Assembly: GCF_010211755.1 (NCBI RefSeq)
Contig: NZ_PDWR01000001.1
Span: 124,001 to 188,000, forward strand
Length of the DNA stretch: 64,000 nt
Direction of reading: 5' to 3'
From: Pseudoxanthomonas sangjuensis
GTDB lineage: Bacteria > Pseudomonadota > Gammaproteobacteria > Xanthomonadales > Xanthomonadaceae
In this document: piece by piece, positions 7,996-16,880 of the stretch
Layout: each line of letters begins with the position of its first letter
How positions within the stretch are numbered: position 1 is the first letter of the stretch
The notes under the pieces: generated by a model
The model's input: only the letters and a program-made list of their open reading frames with translations
The model's database searches: none
Told to the model about the DNA's origin: nothing
Program-made: the position numbers and the translations under genes

Positions 7996-10149
7996 TTACT
8001 GCGTCGTCAACCCGCGCTTCTCCAGCAGCGGCTCGATCTTCGGCTCGTGGCCGGCGAAATCGAGGAACAGCTGCGAGGCTTCCTTCGCGCCGCCCTGCGA
8101 CAGCAGGGTCTGGCGGAAGTGGTCGCCGTTGGCGCGCAGCAGGCCGCCGTTGGCCTTGAACCACTCCTCGCTGTTGGCGTCGAGCACTTCCGACCAGATG
8201 TAGGCGTAATAGCCGGCCGCGTAGCCGCCCATGATGTGGCTGAAGTACGGCGTGCGGTAGCGCGGCGGCACCGGCGCGAAGTCGGTGCCGTTCTTCTTCA
8301 GCGCCGCGGCCTCGAACGCCATCACGTCCTTCGCCTCCGGCACTTCGGCGGCGGTCAGCTGGTGCCAGCTCTGGTCCAGCATCGCCGCGCCCAGGTACTC
8401 GGTGGTGGCGAAGCCCTGGTTGAACTTCGACGCGGCGACCACCTTGTCCAGCAGCTCCTGCGGCATCGGCGCGCCGGTCTGGTAGTGCCTGGCGTAGTTC
8501 TTCAGGATCTCCGGCCAGTCGGCCCACATCTCGTTGACCTGCGACGGGTATTCGACGAAGTCGCGCGGCACGTTCATGAAGAAGTACGGGTACTTCACGT
8601 CCGAGAACATGCCGTGCAGGGCGTGGCCGAACTCGTGGAACGCGGTGGTCACCTCGTCCCAGGTCAGCAGGGTCGGCTTGCCGTCGCCCGGCTTGGGGAT
8701 GTTGAGGTGGTTGGCGACGACCGGCTGGTTGCCGGTCAGGGCGCTCTGCTGCACGTAGCTGTTCATCCACGCGCCGCCGCGCTTGGACGCGCGCGCGTAC
8801 GGATCGAAGATGAAGATCGCCAGCTGCGATCCGTCTTCGTTGAACACGTCGTAGGTCCACGTGTCCGGGTGGTACTTCGGCAGGTCGGTGCGTTCCTTGA
8901 AGCTGATCCCGTACAGCCGGTTGGCGGCGAAGAACACGCCGTTCTCCAGCACGTTCTTCATCTCGAAGTAGGGCTTGAGCTGCGCTTCGTCGAAGGCGAA
9001 CTTCTCCTGGCGCACCTTCTCGGCGTAGTAGGCCCAGTCCCACGGCTCGAGCTGGAACTTGCCGCCGTCGCGATCGATCACCGCCTGCATGTCGGCGGCC
9101 TCGCGCTTCGCGTTGGCGACCGCGGCCGGGGCCAGCTTGAACAGCATGTCGTTGACGTTGGCCGGGTTCTGCGCGCCCTCGTCGGCCAGCACGAAGTCGG
9201 CCGGGGTCCTGTAGCCGAGCAGCGCGGCGCGTTCGGCGCGCAGCTTCAGCGTTTCGGCGACGATCGCGGTGTTGTCCCAGGGGTTGCCGCGGCTGCCGCG
9301 GGCGATGGACGCCTTGTGCAGCTTCTCGCGCAACGCGCGGTTCTGCAGTTGCGCCTCGGCCGGCTGGCCGGTGGTGTTGAGCAGGGCGATCACGTACTTG
9401 CCGTCCAGCTTGCGCGCCTTGGCCGCTTCGGCGGCGGCGGCGATCTGTTCGTCGGACAGGCCGGCCAGCTCTTCCCTGGTGTCGACGACCACCGCCGAGT
9501 CGTTGACCTCGGCCAGCACGTTGTCGCTGAACCGGGTGCCCAGCGCGGCCAGGCGCGCGTTGATCTCGCGCATCCGCGCCTTGTCCTGCTCCGACAGCGC
9601 GGCGCCGGCGCGGACGAAGTCGGTGTAGTAGCGCTCGACCAGGCGCCGTTCCTGCGCACCGAGGCCGAGCTCCGCGCGCCGGTCGTACAGCGACTTGATC
9701 CGCGCGAACAGCTTCGGGTTCAGGTTGATCGCGTCGCGGTGCGCCGAGAACTTCGGCGCGTACTCGGCGCGCAGCTTGTTGCGCACGTCGTTGGTGTCGG
9801 TACCGACCAGGTTGAAGAACACGGTGGTGGCGCGGTCGAGCAGCTGCCCGGACTTCTCCAGCGCGACGATGGTGTTGTCGAAGCCGGGTTCGGCGGTCTG
9901 GCCGGCGATGGCCTCGACTTCCTTCAGCTGCTCGGCCATGCCGGCGTCGAAAGCCGGGGCGAAGTCGCTGTCCTTGATCCGGTCGAACTGCGGGTAGTGC
10001 AGCGGCAGCGGGCTCTCCGCGAAGAACGGGTTGACGGCCTGCGGGGCGGCGGAGGTGGTTCCGGCGGTCTGGGCGGAAGCGGGCATGGCGGCAAGTTCGG
10101 TGAAGGACGCTAGGGTGGCGGCAAGCGCCAGGGCAAGTCGGGTGGACAT
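7996..10149 (-). CDS. dcp: M3-family peptidyl-dipeptidase Dcp, exported
   Basis: A 717-residue zinc peptidase of the M3 (thimet oligopeptidase) family that removes C-terminal dipeptides. The zinc motif HEFGH lies at residues 505-509 (TTAFHEFGHALHGMF). Further conserved blocks are DFVEYPSQVNEMWAD, which supplies the third ligand region, and SHIMGGYAAGYYAYIW, the substrate-binding segment. An N-terminal signal peptide of about 26 residues (ending PASAQ) indicates a periplasmic form, as often seen in xanthomonads. Size matches family members (about 680-720). It is monocistronic, with a terminator at 7948-7973. Confidence 0.95.
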   Translation of the reverse strand: MSTRLALALAATLASFTELAAMPASAQTAGTTSAAPQAVNPFFAESPLPLHYPQFDRIKDSDFAPAFDAGMAEQLKEVEAIAGQTAEPGFDNTIVALEKSGQLLDRATTVFFNLVGTDTNDVRNKLRAEYAPKFSAHRDAINLNPKLFARIKSLYDRRAELGLGAQERRLVERYYTDFVRAGAALSEQDKARMREINARLAALGTRFSDNVLAEVNDSAVVVDTREELAGLSDEQIAAAAEAAKARKLDGKYVIALLNTTGQPAEAQLQNRALREKLHKASIARGSRGNPWDNTAIVAETLKLRAERAALLGYRTPADFVLADEGAQNPANVNDMLFKLAPAAVANAKREAADMQAVIDRDGGKFQLEPWDWAYYAEKVRQEKFAFDEAQLKPYFEMKNVLENGVFFAANRLYGISFKERTDLPKYHPDTWTYDVFNEDGSQLAIFIFDPYARASKRGGAWMNSYVQQSALTGNQPVVANHLNIPKPGDGKPTLLTWDEVTTAFHEFGHALHGMFSDVKYPYFFMNVPRDFVEYPSQVNEMWADWPEILKNYARHYQTGAPMPQELLDKVVAASKFNQGFATTEYLGAAMLDQSWHQLTAAEVPEAKDVMAFEAAALKKNGTDFAPVPPRYRTPYFSHIMGGYAAGYYAYIWSEVLDANSEEWFKANGGLLRANGDHFRQTLLSQGGAKEASQLFLDFAGHEPKIEPLLEKRGLTTQ

Positions 10150-10291
10150 GGCGGGACGGGATTTCCGGTGGGTGGTGGCGGCAGGCTACCCCAAACCGGG
10201 GGCCCGGGCCCCTGACGAAAGGCATGGACAACGGCCGGCCGGCGGGACGATCATGGCCGCCCGGCCCAGCCGCATGGATGCCCGACCGCGA

Positions 10292-10774
10292 ATGACCACG
10301 GCCTACGATTTTTCCGCCACCGACATCGACGGCGTCGAGCGGTCGCTGTCGGCGTATGCCGGGAAGGCGTTGCTGATCGTCAACGTCGCCTCGAAATGCG
10401 GCTTCACCCCGCAGTACGCCGGGCTGGAGCAGTTGTGGCGCGACTACCGCGACCGCGGCCTGGTGGTGCTGGGCTTCCCCTGCGACCAGTTCGGCCACCA
10501 GGAACCGGGCGACGAGGCCGAGATCCGCAATTTCTGCTCGCTGAACTACGACGTCAGTTTCCCGATGTTCGCGAAGATCGAGGTCAACGGCGCCAACGCG
10601 CACCCGCTGTGGCGGTGGCTGAAGAAGGAGAAGGGCGGCCTGCTCGGGATCGGCGCGATCAAGTGGAATTTCAGCAAGTTCCTGGTCGGCCGCGACGGCA
10701 GGGTGGTCGCGCGTTACGCGCCGACCGATGCGCCGGCATCGCTGGCCACGGACATCGGCAGGGCGCTTGGCTGA
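10292..10774 (+). CDS. Glutathione-peroxidase-family thiol peroxidase
   Basis: A 160-residue GPx-fold peroxidase that reduces peroxides with thioredoxin or glutathione. The peroxidatic cysteine is in NVASKCGFTPQYAGLE, with Cys in place of selenocysteine. The second block LGFPCDQFGHQEPG supplies the Gln and a possible resolving Cys, and the conserved WNFSKFLVGRDG segment is near the end. ATG 10292 gives the canonical N terminus; two upstream ATGs in the same frame would add a poorly conserved leader. Its stop overlaps the ATG of the next gene. Confidence 0.92.
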   Translation: MTTAYDFSATDIDGVERSLSAYAGKALLIVNVASKCGFTPQYAGLEQLWRDYRDRGLVVLGFPCDQFGHQEPGDEAEIRNFCSLNYDVSFPMFAKIEVNGANAHPLWRWLKKEKGGLLGIGAIKWNFSKFLVGRDGRVVARYAPTDAPASLATDIGRALG

Positions 10775-11163
10775 TGGAACTGCCCGCTTCCCGGGTGCAG
10801 GTGGCCTTCCTGCAGCAGCGGGACTGGCTGGAGGTCGTGGTCAGCGGCGTGGCCGGGGGATTGCAGGACAGCATCGGCTACTGGAAGCGGATCGCGGCCG
10901 AGCGCCAGCGCACGGGCGCCAGGCGGGTGCTGGTGCTGGACCGGATGCGGGGCGACACGCTGACGCGCCAGCAGTTCGACGTATTCGTGAAGGAGTTCGC
11001 GCACATCAAGCCGGAAGGCGTGCGCGTGGCGATGGTGATCCGCGACCCCACGCTGGTCCCGCAGGTAGAATACGCCGCGCTGTTCGGGCGCGACAACGGC
11101 ATCGGCATCAGTTTTTTCGCCAGTCGCGAGGCGGCGGAAATCTGGCTGCGCCACGGCGAATGA
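10774..11163 (+). CDS. SpoIIAA/STAS-like small protein, first of two paralogs
   Basis: A 129-residue soluble protein coupled to the peroxidase (ATG inside TGATGG). It has alternating beta/alpha segments (RVLVLDRMRGD, GVRVAMVIRDPT, GIGISFFASREAAEIWLRHGE) in the order seen in SpoIIAA-like/STAS proteins of xanthomonads and pseudomonads. Its neighbour at 11215 has the same length and domain order, so the pair arose by tandem duplication. The role is unknown; a peroxide or stress link is only suggested by position. Confidence 0.65.
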   Translation: MELPASRVQVAFLQQRDWLEVVVSGVAGGLQDSIGYWKRIAAERQRTGARRVLVLDRMRGDTLTRQQFDVFVKEFAHIKPEGVRVAMVIRDPTLVPQVEYAALFGRDNGIGISFFASREAAEIWLRHGE

Positions 11164-11214
11164 AGGCATTGCGCCATCGGCGGCGACGGGATTCGGGTTC
11201 GAGGTAGCGGCGAC

Positions 11215-11631
11215 ATGTCGGGCGGCGGCACAGCGCGGAATTTCACCCTGGATTTCCATCCGACCGGCTACGGCCTGCGCGTGCACGTGCAGGGCGTCAA
11301 CGGTACGTTCGAAACCACCGTGGCCTACTGGCTGGGCATTGCCGGGGAGGTGCGCAAGCGGCGGCCGCGCGGGCTGCTGGTCGTCGACGACATGGAAGGC
11401 GAACCGCCGCCCGAAGAGGACTTGATGCGGTTCGTGAAGTCGATGCGCGGCGAGGGCTTCGAGGGCGTGCGGATCGCCTACGTCGAGCGCCACGCGCACC
11501 AGATCCCGGAAGTGGAACTGGCCAGCATCATGGCCAACGAGCATGGCTTCGTCGCGCGCGTGTTCGACAACGAAGCCGACGCCGAGCGCTGGCTGCGCTA
11601 CGGCGAGAGGCGCTTCAATCCCCGCGACTGA
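11215..11631 (+). CDS. SpoIIAA/STAS-like small protein, second paralog
   Basis: A 138-residue protein matching the preceding gene in architecture: YGLRVHVQGVNGTFETTVAYW at the front, RGLLVVDDMEGEPP in the middle (compare RVLVLDRMRGD), GVRIAYVERHAHQIPEVE (compare GVRVAMVIRDPTLVPQVE), and DNEADAERWLRYGE at the end. The sequences have diverged clearly, so the duplication is not recent. It starts 52 bases after the first copy, probably in the same transcript. Function is unknown. Confidence 0.65.
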   Translation: MSGGGTARNFTLDFHPTGYGLRVHVQGVNGTFETTVAYWLGIAGEVRKRRPRGLLVVDDMEGEPPPEEDLMRFVKSMRGEGFEGVRIAYVERHAHQIPEVELASIMANEHGFVARVFDNEADAERWLRYGERRFNPRD

Positions 11632-11665
11632 CGGCTTGCGGGACGGCACGCCGGGCCGGCGCGGC

Positions 11666-12223
11666 TCAGGACGCCTTGGGCGACCGGAGGTGCGCCGGCG
11701 GCCGCCGCTTCACCTCTTCCGGTAGCAGCGACAGGATTTCGTCGACGATGCCGGGAATCGATTCCTCGGAATAGCCGCGGTGGGTGTAGGCGACGCGGCC
11801 GTCGTGGTCGAGGATGAACATGTGCGGCAGCGCGGTCACGCCGTATTGATCGCTGACCCGTCCGCGCGGGTCGTGCACGTAGGTCAGCTCCAGTCCGCGG
11901 TTGGCCAGGACCACGGCGCGGAAGTCCTCGCGCGGTTCCTTGAAGTTGACGGCGATGACCTCCAGCGCGTCATGACCGATCACTTTCTGGAAATTGCCCA
12001 GCACCGGCAGTTCCTTGCGACAGGGGCCGCACCAACTGGCCCAGAAGGTCACGATGGTCACCTTGCCGCGGTAGTCGGCCAAGTTGACGTCCTTGCCTTT
12101 GCGGTCCTTGCCCAGCGCTTGCGGCGGCAGCTCGCCGACGGCGGGCGGCGGCGGGTCGGCTGCGCGCAGGATCGTCGGACACAGGGCCAAGCAGGCCAGC
12201 AGCAGCCATCGCGTCATCGCCAT
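11666..12223 (-). CDS. TlpA-like periplasmic thiol-disulfide oxidoreductase
   Basis: A 185-residue thioredoxin-fold protein with a signal peptide (about residues 1-21, ending ILRAA). The redox motif WCGPC lies in TFWASWCGPCRKELPVL, and the cis-Pro loop is in GVTALPHMFILD. This is the TlpA/ResA layout: exported proteins that reduce disulfides in the periplasm, often for cytochrome c or cofactor maturation. ATG 12223 follows GAAGGGGG. The longer open frame upstream has no start of comparable quality. No cytochrome genes are adjacent, so the client is unknown. Confidence 0.88.
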   Translation of the reverse strand: MAMTRWLLLACLALCPTILRAADPPPPAVGELPPQALGKDRKGKDVNLADYRGKVTIVTFWASWCGPCRKELPVLGNFQKVIGHDALEVIAVNFKEPREDFRAVVLANRGLELTYVHDPRGRVSDQYGVTALPHMFILDHDGRVAYTHRGYSEESIPGIVDEILSLLPEEVKRRPPAHLRSPKAS

Positions 12224-12306
12224 CGGATTCCCCCTTCGGTTCTGCCGAATCTTACCCGGGATGGGGGCGGGGGCAACGCAGAAGCCGTTCCCTCGGTCGC
12301 TCTCGC

Positions 12307-13101
12307 CTACTTTTCGACGAAGGCGCGCTCGAACACGTACTCGCCGGGGCTGCCGATGCGCGGCGCGGCCTGGAAGCCGCGCGCGTCGAGGATGCGGCGC
12401 AGGTCGGCGAGCATCTGCGGGCTGCCGCAGATCATCGCGCGGTCGTGTTTCGGGTCCAGCGGCTCGATCCCGAGCGAGCGCATCATCTCGCCGCTTTCCA
12501 GCAGCTCGGTCAGGCGGCCGCGGTTCGGGAATTCCTCGCGGGTCACCGCCGGGTAGTACAGCAGCTTCCCGCGGATCGCCTCGCCGAGGAACTCGTGCTG
12601 CGGCAGTTCCTTCTCGAAGTAGTCGCGGTAGGCCAGGTCCTTCACCTGGCGCACGCCGTGGGTCAGGATCACCCTGTCGAAGCGTTCGTAGGTCTCCGGG
12701 TCCTTGATGATCGACAGCCACGGCGCCAGGCCGGTGCCGGTGCCCAGCAGGTACAGGTTGCGGCCGGGGTGCAGGTCGTGGATCAGCAGGGTGCCGGTGG
12801 GCTTCTTGCCGATCAGGATGCCGTCGCCGGGCTTGACGTGCTGCAGGCGCGAGGTCAGCGGGCCGTCCTGCACCTTGATGCTGAAGAATTCGAGCTGCTC
12901 TTCCCAGTTCGCGCTGGCGATCGAGTACGCGCGCATCAGCGGCTTGTCCGTCCCGTCTTCCTGGCGCACGTTCAGGCCGATCATCACGAACTGGCCGTTG
13001 TCGAAACGGAAGCCGTCGTCGCGGGTGGTGGTGAAGCTGAAGTAGTCGTCGGTCCAGTGGCGGACGTCGAGCACCGTCTCGGTGCCGAAGGCGGAAGACA
13101 T
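12307..13101 (-). CDS. fpr: Ferredoxin-NADP(+) reductase
   Basis: A 264-residue flavoprotein moving electrons between NADPH and ferredoxin or flavodoxin. The FAD-binding block RAYSIAS, the phosphate-binding stretch GTGTGLAPWLS and the NADP-side motif MICGSPQML are all present, and the C terminus ends FVEK as in bacterial class I FPRs. Length matches E. coli Fpr (248) closely. A plausible -10 (TACAAT) lies at 13139-13134. It stands alone between the TlpA-like gene and rluB. Confidence 0.95.
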   Translation of the reverse strand: MSSAFGTETVLDVRHWTDDYFSFTTTRDDGFRFDNGQFVMIGLNVRQEDGTDKPLMRAYSIASANWEEQLEFFSIKVQDGPLTSRLQHVKPGDGILIGKKPTGTLLIHDLHPGRNLYLLGTGTGLAPWLSIIKDPETYERFDRVILTHGVRQVKDLAYRDYFEKELPQHEFLGEAIRGKLLYYPAVTREEFPNRGRLTELLESGEMMRSLGIEPLDPKHDRAMICGSPQMLADLRRILDARGFQAAPRIGSPGEYVFERAFVEK

Positions 13102-13133
13102 GGGGGAAGCGGGGCTGTGTCGGGTAGTTGCGG

Positions 13134-13139
13134 ATTGTA
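13134..13139 (-). promoter_or_regulatory. Candidate -10 box for fpr
   Basis: TACAAT on the minus strand, 32 bases before the fpr ATG. No convincing -35 is visible at 17 bases because that stretch is the hairpin at 13143-13160. Confidence 0.4.
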
Positions 13140-13142
13140 GTC

Positions 13143-13160
13143 GGCCGGCATTCGCCGGCC
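13143..13160 (-). terminator. Hairpin after rluB
   Basis: GGCCGGC pairs with GCCGGCC around a 4-base loop, about 60 bases after the rluB stop. It has no T-run on either strand, so it is a possible factor-dependent end or mRNA-stabilising stem rather than a textbook terminator. Confidence 0.4.
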
Positions 13161-13219
13161 TTGATCGAACTCAACGGGCGCACGTCCGCGGACGCGCCGC
13201 CCGGGTGCGACGACGGCGG

Positions 13220-14773
13220 TCAGCCGTGGCCGCCGCCGCGGGGCCCGCGGTTGCCGCCGCGCGGATGCGGGCGACCGGCACTGGGCCGGGCGTTGAAGCC
13301 GCCGCCCGCTTTGCCGCCGCCGCGGTTCTGGCGCGGTCCGCGCGGCTGCTGGCCGTACGGGTTGTAGCCGGGCGTGGCGTGGTCGGACGGAAAGCTGGGG
13401 GCGTTGCCGGGATGGCCATAGGGCTTGGCCGCGCGCTGCGGCTTGTTGCCGGCGGCCTGGCCGCGCGCGCCGCGTTCGGTGCCGAAGCCGCCGCCGAAGC
13501 CCGCGTTCTCGTTGCCGAAGCGGTCGCCGCCGCGACGGTTGCCGCGCGATTGCTGTTGCTTGCCGCCGGGCTTGTTGCCGAAGGGCTTCTTCGCCCCGGC
13601 GTTGCGATGGCCGGCGGGGCCGGTCTCGACGCCTTCCGGCACGTACCAGGTGCGGAACGCGGCCGGATTGCCTTCCGGCAGCGGCTTCGGGCCCTTCTGC
13701 TTGCGCTGCTTGAACGGCTTCTGCGACTGCTTCGCCGCCGCCTCGCCGCTGACCGTCAGGCCGCCGTGCGGCTTCTTGCCGCGACCGCGGCCGCGTTCGT
13801 CGCGGAAGGTATCGAAGCGGCGCAGTTCGCGGCCTTCGTCGGCGGTGCTGTGGCCGTTGACGTAGGCGTTGCCGGCGCCGCCGCGCACGTGCACGGTCGA
13901 TTTTGCCGCCCTGCGCTGGCCGATCACCGGCTGCAGGGTCAGCGCGGCCGGCGCGCCGTCTTCCAGGCCCAGCTTCTTGCGCAGGGCTTCGACCTGCGCC
14001 TCCGGCAGTTCCTGCGACTGGCCGCGCAGCAGCGGTTGCGGCAGGCTGATGTCGCCGTAGCGCACGCGCTTCAGGCGGCTGACCTGGCAGCCCTGCGATT
14101 CCCACAGGCGACGCACTTCGCGGTTGCGGCCTTCCTTCACGACCACGCGGAACCAGTCGTGCGAATCGGTGCCGCCGATGCGCTCGATCTCGTCGAACTT
14201 CGCCGGGCCGTCGTCCAGCGCCACGCCGCGGGCGAGGCGGTCGACGATGTTGTCCGGCACGCTGTCCTGGCCTTCCGGCGCGCGCACGCGCACCACGTAT
14301 TCGCGCTCGACCTCGAACGACGGGTGCATCATCGCGTTCGCCAGCTCGCCGTCGGTGGTGAGCAGCAGCAGGCCGGTGGTGTTGATGTCGAGGCGGCCGA
14401 TCGCGATCCAGCGCGCGCCCTTCAGCGAGGGCAGGGCGTCGAAGATGGTCGGGCGGCCTTCGGGGTCCTCGCGCGTGGTCACTTCGCCTTCCGGCTTGTT
14501 GTACATCAGCACGCGCGATGGCTCGCTCAGCGCGCTGGCGACGAAGGTCTTGCCGTCGAGTTCGATCTTGTCGCCGGCCTTGACCGACATGCCGACCTGC
14601 GCGGTCTCGCCGTTGACCTTGACCAGCCCGTCGGCGATGCGCTGTTCCAGCGCGCGGCGCGAACCCAGGCCGGCCTGCGCCAGTACCTTGTGCAGGCGCT
14701 CTTCCAGCTTGGCGGTTTCGGTGGCATCGGCGTCGCGCTTCAGCGACAGCTTGTTGCGGGGTGTAGCGTTCAT
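13220..14773 (-). CDS. rluB: 23S rRNA pseudouridine-2605 synthase RluB with long basic disordered tail
   Basis: Makes pseudouridine 2605 in 23S rRNA. The N-terminal S4 RNA-binding domain (about residues 23-85) is followed by the RsuA/RluB catalytic domain with the active Asp in IGRLDINTTGLLLL and the closing NREVRRLWESQG block. The enzyme proper ends near residue 290. A further 220 or so residues are low-complexity, rich in Gly, Arg, Asn, Gln and Lys (for example GGDRFGNENAGFGGGFG), giving 517 residues against about 290 in E. coli. Its ATG overlaps the scpB stop (ATGA). The cotranscribed scpA-scpB-rluB order is conserved in many proteobacteria. Confidence 0.95.
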   Translation of the reverse strand: MNATPRNKLSLKRDADATETAKLEERLHKVLAQAGLGSRRALEQRIADGLVKVNGETAQVGMSVKAGDKIELDGKTFVASALSEPSRVLMYNKPEGEVTTREDPEGRPTIFDALPSLKGARWIAIGRLDINTTGLLLLTTDGELANAMMHPSFEVEREYVVRVRAPEGQDSVPDNIVDRLARGVALDDGPAKFDEIERIGGTDSHDWFRVVVKEGRNREVRRLWESQGCQVSRLKRVRYGDISLPQPLLRGQSQELPEAQVEALRKKLGLEDGAPAALTLQPVIGQRRAAKSTVHVRGGAGNAYVNGHSTADEGRELRRFDTFRDERGRGRGKKPHGGLTVSGEAAAKQSQKPFKQRKQKGPKPLPEGNPAAFRTWYVPEGVETGPAGHRNAGAKKPFGNKPGGKQQQSRGNRRGGDRFGNENAGFGGGFGTERGARGQAAGNKPQRAAKPYGHPGNAPSFPSDHATPGYNPYGQQPRGPRQNRGGGKAGGGFNARPSAGRPHPRGGNRGPRGGGHG

Positions 14774-15573
14774 TCTTCTTCCTGCTCCGACGAGACCCTG
14801 GGGGCGTCGTCTTCTTCGTCTTCGTTTGCGTTTTCGTTGGGGGGGGAATCGCCGGCGGCGGCCGCTGCGCCGTCCGCTTCGCCGGTTCCGGCGTCGTCGT
14901 TCCCGTCGAGGACTTCGGCTTCGCCTTCGTTGGCCGCTTCGTCCTGCGTCTCGCCGGCTTCGTCCTGCGCCAGCCCGGCCGGGAGCGGGGCGCCGTCGAA
15001 CGGCAACTGCGGCTCCAGTTCGCCGATGTCCTTCAGTTCCGACAGCGGCGGCAGCTGGTCGAGGCTCTTCAGGCCGAAATAGTCGAGGAAGCCCTTGGTG
15101 GTGCCGAACAGCGCCGGCTTGCCGGGGACGTCGCGGTGGCCGACCACGCGGATCCATTCGCGTTCTTCCAGCGCCTGGATGATGTTGCTGCTGACCGCGA
15201 CGCCGCGGACCTGTTCGATCTCGCCGCGGGTGATCGGCTGGCGGTAGGCGATCAGCGCCAGCGTTTCCAGCGTGGCGCGGGTGTACTTGGTCTTGCGCTC
15301 GGTCCACAGCCGCGCGACCCATTCGTGCACGTCGGCCTTGACCTGGTAGCGGAAGCCGGACGCGACTTCGACCAGCTCGACGCCGCGCTCGGCGCAGGCG
15401 TCGCGCAGTTCCTCCAGCGCCTTCTCGACGCTGCCCGGAGGGGCGGGCTGTTCTTCGGGGAACAGCCCGTGCAGCTGCGCCAGGCTCAGCGGCTGGCTGG
15501 CCGCGAGCAGCGCGGCTTCGACGATGCGGTTGATCAGGGATTGGTCCATCGTGTTCCAGAGTGTTGTTTGCAT
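14770..15573 (-). CDS. scpB: Segregation and condensation protein B
   Basis: A winged-helix partner of ScpA in the Smc-ScpAB condensin complex that compacts and separates chromosomes. The conserved block TRATLETLALIAYRQPITRGEIEQVRG and the second winged helix with FGTTKGFLDYFGLKSL are clear. The last 80 residues are an acidic Ala/Glu/Asp tail ending SEQEEE. Two starts are possible: ATG 15573 (267 residues) or ATG 15549 (MDQSLINRI), which resembles the usual N terminus; neither has a strong SD. It lies between scpA (13-base gap) and rluB (overlap). Confidence 0.95.
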   Translation of the reverse strand: MQTTLWNTMDQSLINRIVEAALLAASQPLSLAQLHGLFPEEQPAPPGSVEKALEELRDACAERGVELVEVASGFRYQVKADVHEWVARLWTERKTKYTRATLETLALIAYRQPITRGEIEQVRGVAVSSNIIQALEEREWIRVVGHRDVPGKPALFGTTKGFLDYFGLKSLDQLPPLSELKDIGELEPQLPFDGAPLPAGLAQDEAGETQDEAANEGEAEVLDGNDDAGTGEADGAAAAAGDSPPNENANEDEEDDAPRVSSEQEEE

Positions 15574-15586
15574 CGGTGACGCGGGA

Positions 15587-16510
15587 TCAGGCTTCTTCGT
15601 CGTTCGCCGCGTCGCTGTCGTCGAACTCGCTGGAGAACTGCAGCGGGTCGTTGGTGTTGTTCAGCGCCAGCGACTTGACGTAGATCGGCGCCAGCGGCGC
15701 TTCCTGGACCACGTCGAGCAGCTGCTCCTTGGCCAGTTCCAGGATCGCCAGGAAGGTGACCAGCACGCCGAGCTTGCCTTCCTCGGCGGTGAACATCGAT
15801 TCGAAGCGATGGAACTTGCCGTCCTCCAGCCGCGCGAGCAGGTCGCCCATGCGCTGGCGGACGCTCAGCGCCTCGCGCTTGATCGCGTGGCCGCTGAACA
15901 GCTCGGCGCGCTTGAGCACGTCGTGCAGCGCCAGCAGCATCTCCTTCAGGTCCACCGGCGGCGGCAGCCTGACCACCGCGCGGTCCGGCACGAAGGCCGA
16001 CACCGGCGTGGTGTCGCGGTCCTGGCGGGGCAGGGCGTCGAGGTCTTCGGCGGCCTGCTTGAAGCGTTCGTACTCCTGCAGGCGGCGCACCAGTTCCGCG
16101 CGCGGGTCGCCTTCGTCCTCCGGCACGCCTTCCGGGCGCGGCAGCAGCATCCGCGACTTGATCTCGGCCAGCATCGCGGCCATCACCAGGTACTCGGCGG
16201 CCAGCTCGAAGCGCAGCTCCTGCATCACGTTGATGTATTCCACGTACTGCCGGGTGATCTCGGCGACGGGGATGTCGAGGATGTCCAGGTTCTGCCGGCG
16301 GATCAGGTACAGCAGCAGGTCCAGCGGACCCTCGAACGCCTCGAGGATCACTTCCAGCGCGTCCGGCGGGATGTACAGGTCCTGCGGGATCTGCAGCAAC
16401 GGCTGGCCGTGCACGATCGCCAGCGGCATCTCCTGCTGCTGCGGCCGGGACGGCTCTTGCGGGCGTGTATCGCTTTGCGGGTCCGCGTCTTGCGCGAGTT
16501 CGGATGTCAT
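15587..16510 (-). CDS. scpA: Segregation and condensation protein A
   Basis: The kleisin subunit of Smc-ScpAB, bridging the heads of the Smc dimer. The diagnostic N-terminal block FEGPLDLLLYLIRRQNLDILDIPV lies at about residues 59-82, and the C-terminal winged-helix segment VTFLAILELAKEQ lies near 260. ATG 16510 is chosen to give 307 residues; the open frame extends upstream but with low-quality Arg-rich sequence. It is first of the scpA-scpB-rluB operon. The smc gene itself is at 40642. Confidence 0.94.
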   Translation of the reverse strand: MTSELAQDADPQSDTRPQEPSRPQQQEMPLAIVHGQPLLQIPQDLYIPPDALEVILEAFEGPLDLLLYLIRRQNLDILDIPVAEITRQYVEYINVMQELRFELAAEYLVMAAMLAEIKSRMLLPRPEGVPEDEGDPRAELVRRLQEYERFKQAAEDLDALPRQDRDTTPVSAFVPDRAVVRLPPPVDLKEMLLALHDVLKRAELFSGHAIKREALSVRQRMGDLLARLEDGKFHRFESMFTAEEGKLGVLVTFLAILELAKEQLLDVVQEAPLAPIYVKSLALNNTNDPLQFSSEFDDSDAANDEEA

Positions 16511-16880
16511 TCGGTTTTGCCGTACAGCGTGTTGCCGATCTCCGTCGCCGTCCCGACCGGGCGCGGCGATGCCGTGCCGGGGAACCGCCGCACTCGCTGG
16601 CCGGCGCCTGTCGGATACTGCGTCTGGAGCCCTGTCGCGTCCTTGGCGGACGCTTCCCACATCAAACCACGGACCACGCGCGCCATGGCGGATGGCGGCG
16701 GGCTACATCTTCATGGAGGTCTTGGGTCCGGGCGGGAGGGGGACAGCGATTGTGTCGCCGGAAAGCGTGGCCGCTGCTGCCGGCCGGACTGGTTGAAGCC
16801 TAGGTTAAGCGCTGGCACGGCCCGTGTCCAGCCGGGCGCGGCCTACAATTCAGCATCGACCGGAAAGGAGCAATTCCCGC
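16511..16880. other. Divergent intergenic region scpA / yciI
   Basis: 370 bases between two divergent genes. A -10-like TACAAT lies at 16844-16849, 31 bases before the yciI ATG, with no clear -35. No convincing small gene, RNA or operator was seen in the rest; open frames here are Arg/Ala-rich and lack ribosome sites. Confidence 0.5.

Noticed and set aside
13082-15082. Very long open frame on the plus strand opposite rluB-scpB
   Set aside because: It is antisense to two well-conserved genes, has Arg/Ala-rich composition typical of GC-rich shadow frames, and no ribosome site.
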